Shown here one piece after another: positions 61,315-64,000 of a stretch of DNA of 64,000 nt; positions within the stretch are counted from its first letter, which is position 1, and the number at the start of each line of letters is the position of its first letter. Both the position numbers and the translations under genes were made by a program. The DNA comes from Desulfobacterales bacterium (GTDB lineage Bacteria; Desulfobacterota; Desulfobacteria; Desulfobacterales; JAFDDL01). Under the pieces are notes generated by a model, which saw nothing but the letters and a program-made list of their open reading frames with translations, was not told the origin of the DNA and did not search any database. The stretch lies in the NCBI GenBank assembly GCA_034003325.1, contig JAVEYW010000018.1, positions 1 to 64,000 on the forward strand, given 5' to 3'.

Positions 61315-63366
61315 TTAACTGGCTTTTGTTTTAATCGGTAACGAGACGGTAAATTGAGTGCCGATCCCCGGCGTGGACGCCACATCGATTTCACCTCCGA
61401 GGGATTTGATGATGTTCTGAGAAACACTGAGCCCGAGCCCCGTCCCTTTGCCCACCTCCTTGGTTGTAAAAAATGGATTGAAGATATCGGGTAGAAGTTC
61501 CGGAGGAATACCACCCCCCGTATCTTTTATGATGACCTCTATATGCTGATCTTTTCTGCGGGTGGTAATCGTGATCGTACCGGCACCCGTGATGGCATCA
61601 CCCGCATTGTTGATGAGATTTAAAAACACCTGACGAATCTTATCGCTGTCCAGCAGAATTTCCGGAATGCCCGGATCGTATTCACGAACGATCTCGATAC
61701 CGGCGGTCTTGAACTCGCGTTCTTTTAACCCGGACATAACCTCATTTAAAATTTTATTCACATGGCACGGGATGAGTTTTGGCTCGTTTTTTCTCCCGAA
61801 ATCGAGCAGTTGTCGTGTTATGGTTCTGGCCCTGAAGGCGGCCGATTCAATGGCTTCAACCTCTTTCATCACATTTTCCCGGCTCGGCGTAAGACCGAAT
61901 TCCGGGTCGAAAAGATCTTTGATTACCCCACTGGCGGCGACGATAACGGCCAGCGGATTGTTGATCTCGTGAGCGACTCCGGTGGCCAGTTCCCCCACGG
62001 AGGCCAGTTTCGAGGCGTGAAAGAGCTGAATGCGCAACTCTTCGCTTTTATCGGCCGCCGCCTTGGACCAGCCGATCAGCCGGCTGTTGGCAAACCAGAT
62101 GCCTGCCGCGATGGAAAAAAAGATAATGCCGAGGCTGATCGTCATAATGCGCCGGCTGCGATACATGGCAGCGTGAGCGATGTTGAGGGGTTGTCTCACC
62201 AGCAGCGCCCAGGGGGCTTCCTTGAGCCATGCAAAACCGATCAACACGGCATTGCCGTTTTCCCGAATCTCCTCGACGCCGGAAAAAATATCCGTTGGGG
62301 GTATAAAGTCACTTTTCTCCAGCAATTCCCCCCGGTTCGGATCGACGATCTGGTAGCGGCCTTCCTTGTTGATCAGGGCGGATTCGACGGCCTTGCCGCG
62401 GCTGATGGCGCGAAGGAGCATATAAAACTTATCCGGATCCAGTGTGGCGCGCATGACAAAGGGCGCACCTTCGATAACCTGCCTGACGGCAATGGTGAAA
62501 TGCGGCTTATTTCGAAGTCCTGAATAAATATCACTGATAAAATAATGCCGATCTTGACGCAGAAGCGTTTTAAACCAGGTTTCGTTGCTGTAATTTTTTC
62601 CCTGTAACTCGGGAAACGGACCCGCATATCCGATTTGAATGCCTTGGGCATTTAAAAAACCGACATCACAGAAGGCATCACTGGCTTGTCTCAGGTTCTG
62701 AAGGCACTGCGCCATGATGCCGACGGAAGGCGAAAGGGTAAATTCATTGCCGTGAAAGAGGCTGAAAAGATTAACGACACGTTCCTGCAAAAACAGATCG
62801 ACCGTGTTTTTTTGGCTGTTTGAAAGGGCCTCTAAGTTCAATCGGCCTGTGTTTTTCAGCGTGGTGCTGAACTGAAATTGAAAATAAGTGAAAAAGGCCG
62901 CGTAGGGCAACATGAAGGCCGCCAGCAGCCCGAGCGCCAGCTTCAGCTTGAGTTCCTTAAAATAGATATCTCGTTTTTCTTTTTGATTTTTAATGTGTTG
63001 TCTTTTTTCAAAGGCGGATTTGATTTTTTCGGAAATATCCTCGATGTCGACCGGTTTCATTAAATAATCGGCCGCGCCCAGTTTAACCCCCTCGACTGCG
63101 GATTCCACCGTGGCATGACCGGTGAGCATGATGACTTCAACGAGCGGAAAATCATGCTTGATCTTTTCCAAGGTCGCGATGCCGCCCATGCCAGGCATTT
63201 TGACATCCAGAATGACCACATGAATGTTCATTTTTTTCAATTTCGCCAATGCCTCCGCGCCGCTGGCGGCGGTCTCGACGGCATACCCTTTTTTCTCCAA
63301 CAGCTTTTGGGTCGTTGTCAGATATCTTTCTTCATCATCCACCAGCATGACGTTGATGTTCGGCAT
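61315..63366 (-). CDS. Membrane hybrid kinase: REC-TM-Cache-TM-histidine kinase
   Basis: 683 aa, ATG at 63366. An N-terminal receiver (acidic pair Asp10-Asp11, Asp54 in [13 protein letters not shown], Lys104 in YLMKPVD) precedes membrane helix 1 (about 136-158, [20 protein letters not shown]). A periplasmic Cache-type domain follows with [15 protein letters not shown] and [20 protein letters not shown], then helix 2 (about 410-430). The kinase has a dimerisation box [19 protein letters not shown] (His about 465) and a HATPase with [18 protein letters not shown] and [14 protein letters not shown]. It is the first gene of the minus-strand locus and lies 62 bp upstream of the REC-DASS fusion, its probable partner. 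Confidence 0.94.
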   Translation of the reverse strand: MPNINVMLVDDEERYLTTTQKLLEKKGYAVETAASGAEALAKLKKMNIHVVILDVKMPGMGGIATLEKIKHDFPLVEVIMLTGHATVESAVEGVKLGAADYLMKPVDIEDISEKIKSAFEKRQHIKNQKEKRDIYFKELKLKLALGLLAAFMLPYAAFFTYFQFQFSTTLKNTGRLNLEALSNSQKNTVDLFLQERVVNLFSLFHGNEFTLSPSVGIMAQCLQNLRQASDAFCDVGFLNAQGIQIGYAGPFPELQGKNYSNETWFKTLLRQDRHYFISDIYSGLRNKPHFTIAVRQVIEGAPFVMRATLDPDKFYMLLRAISRGKAVESALINKEGRYQIVDPNRGELLEKSDFIPPTDIFSGVEEIRENGNAVLIGFAWLKEAPWALLVRQPLNIAHAAMYRSRRIMTISLGIIFFSIAAGIWFANSRLIGWSKAAADKSEELRIQLFHASKLASVGELATGVAHEINNPLAVIVAASGVIKDLFDPEFGLTPSRENVMKEVEAIESAAFRARTITRQLLDFGRKNEPKLIPCHVNKILNEVMSGLKEREFKTAGIEIVREYDPGIPEILLDSDKIRQVFLNLINNAGDAITGAGTITITTRRKDQHIEVIIKDTGGGIPPELLPDIFNPFFTTKEVGKGTGLGLSVSQNIIKSLGGEIDVASTPGIGTQFTVSLPIKTKAS

Positions 63367-63714
63367 TGGATTTATTTCTCAACCAAGACGGTTTAAGGGT
63401 TCAGAAAAAAAACGGTGATACCTGTCGTCATGATTGAGCAAGCCCCATGCCAACTGACCACCATCCGCCGGGCAAAGGCGGGGAAATACAATGGTATCTA
63501 TCTGTAAAAATGAGGTTAAATATTTGTTCAAACCGGAGGGTTGAATCCCGCGGTAACAAAATAGTGTCCGCCCGCTTTACACCATGTAAAAAGAAGGCGA
63601 TGCGGGAGAGGGGAAAAAGGCCACGACTCATTTTTATTGACATATTCCGCATAAAAAGCGAGTTTTTGCCACATATCATTCATTATTTTTCTTAAAAAAA
63701 GGGCTTCTATCTTA
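63367..63714. other. Divergent intergenic region upstream of the signalling locus and the adenine deaminase-like gene
   Basis: No gene recognised. It must hold the promoters for the leftward signalling locus and the rightward amidohydrolase gene. A TTGACA (63637-63642) is present, but no good -10 box follows at 16-18 bp. I see no purine-riboswitch-like fold by eye. Confidence 0.4.
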
Positions 63715-64000
63715 ATGACCACGCTAAAATCCGATTCCCGACACTCGGCCGCCGATGCACAACAAAAACCTATTGATATGCTTCTTACCGGCGGAACGGT
63801 TTTGAATGTCTATTCAGGAGAGTTACTGAAAGCAGACGTTACCGTACATAATGGAAAAATATGGTCGGTAGGCCATTTCAACCCGGTGCAGCCCCATGCC
63901 GCGCGCATCATCGATGTCACGGATAAGGTGCTGGTTCCCGGTTATATTGAACCCCACGCTCATGCCGATAATATCTATAATCCGATATCGTTCGGTGAAG
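63715..64000 (+). CDS. Adenine deaminase-like amidohydrolase, N-terminal part (runs off the window)
   Basis: ATG 63715 with AAAGGG about 12 nt upstream; 95 codons are open to the window end. The product has IDMLLTGGTVLNVYSGELLK, then ADVTVHNGKIWSVG and a VLVPGYIEPHAHADNIYNP segment, where the HxH metal-binding motif of amidohydrolases is HAH. The layout (short strand-rich domain, then PG.IEPH.H) is that of adenine deaminase and related deaminases, which convert adenine to hypoxanthine. The rest of the active site is outside the window, so the exact substrate is not certain. Confidence 0.8.
   Translation, partial: MTTLKSDSRHSAADAQQKPIDMLLTGGTVLNVYSGELLKADVTVHNGKIWSVGHFNPVQPHAARIIDVTDKVLVPGYIEPHAHADNIYNPISFGE

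Noticed and set aside
63637-63714. Promoter for the adenine deaminase-like gene from TTGACA at 63637
   Set aside because: No acceptable -10 box at the right distance.

Overview
The window looks like a chromosomal segment of a deltaproteobacterium, probably an anaerobe of the Desulfobacterota type. This is inferred from gene content only: a SelD that itself appears to contain selenocysteine, SLC13/DASS anion transporters surrounded by Cache-type sensor kinases, a DUF1302 outer-membrane protein, an IS1634-family transposase and a DUF748 protein. No rRNA, tRNA or CRISPR array was recognised.

Layout. (1) 1-7.1 kb, accessory metabolism: the start of a DUF1302 outer-membrane protein and a DUF7064/7065-like protein on the minus strand, a large TPR-GAF-AAA+-Fis sigma-54 activator, a DUF1330 protein, a flavodoxin-family protein with clustered cysteines, and a DUF2442/DUF4160 pair whose second member is truncated. 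BipA/TypA follows at 7.2-9.0 kb. (2) 9.3-33.9 kb, one long plus-strand type VI secretion (T6SS) locus behind a good sigma-70-like promoter: a 712-aa protein with a tail of ETVIL-like repeats, an FHA-less TagH C-terminal domain protein, TssJ, K, L, M, TagF, TagJ, TssA, B, C, Hcp, TssE, F, G and ClpV. Then come a fused and C-terminally truncated TssB-TssC paralogue and a methyltransferase. VgrG and PAAR are absent from the window. Two inverted arrays of a 7-bp repeat lie after the TagH-like gene and after clpV. (3) 34-43 kb: an exported-looking protein isoaspartyl methyltransferase, a poly-gamma-glutamate hydrolase-like protein, the fluoride channel CrcB with a DUF190-CBS protein, a CBS/HPP pair, a giant DUF748 protein, and gene relics and small repeats between them. 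(4) 43.2-49.5 kb: a hybrid kinase gene (REC-PAS-PAS-HK-REC) split by an IS3-family element, then an IS1634-family element with a clean 7-bp target duplication. (5) 49.5-52.4 kb: a tiny zinc-ribbon-like protein, SixA, SelD with an in-frame UGA, and a cytidylate-kinase-like protein.

(6) 52.5-63.4 kb: nine minus-strand genes that form an unusual two-component/transport locus. It has stand-alone receivers, three sensor kinases (two membrane Cache kinases, one of which also carries an N-terminal receiver, and one soluble REC-kinase) and two DASS transporters. One transporter gene overlaps or abuts an upstream receiver gene; the other encodes a single polypeptide in which a complete receiver domain is fused to the transporter. 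This receiver-transporter fusion, suggesting phosphorylation-gated anion transport, is the strongest candidate for an undescribed system, followed by the fused TssBC paralogue. The window ends inside an adenine-deaminase-like amidohydrolase gene.

All functions are read from sequence patterns and remembered family features; no database search or structure prediction was run.
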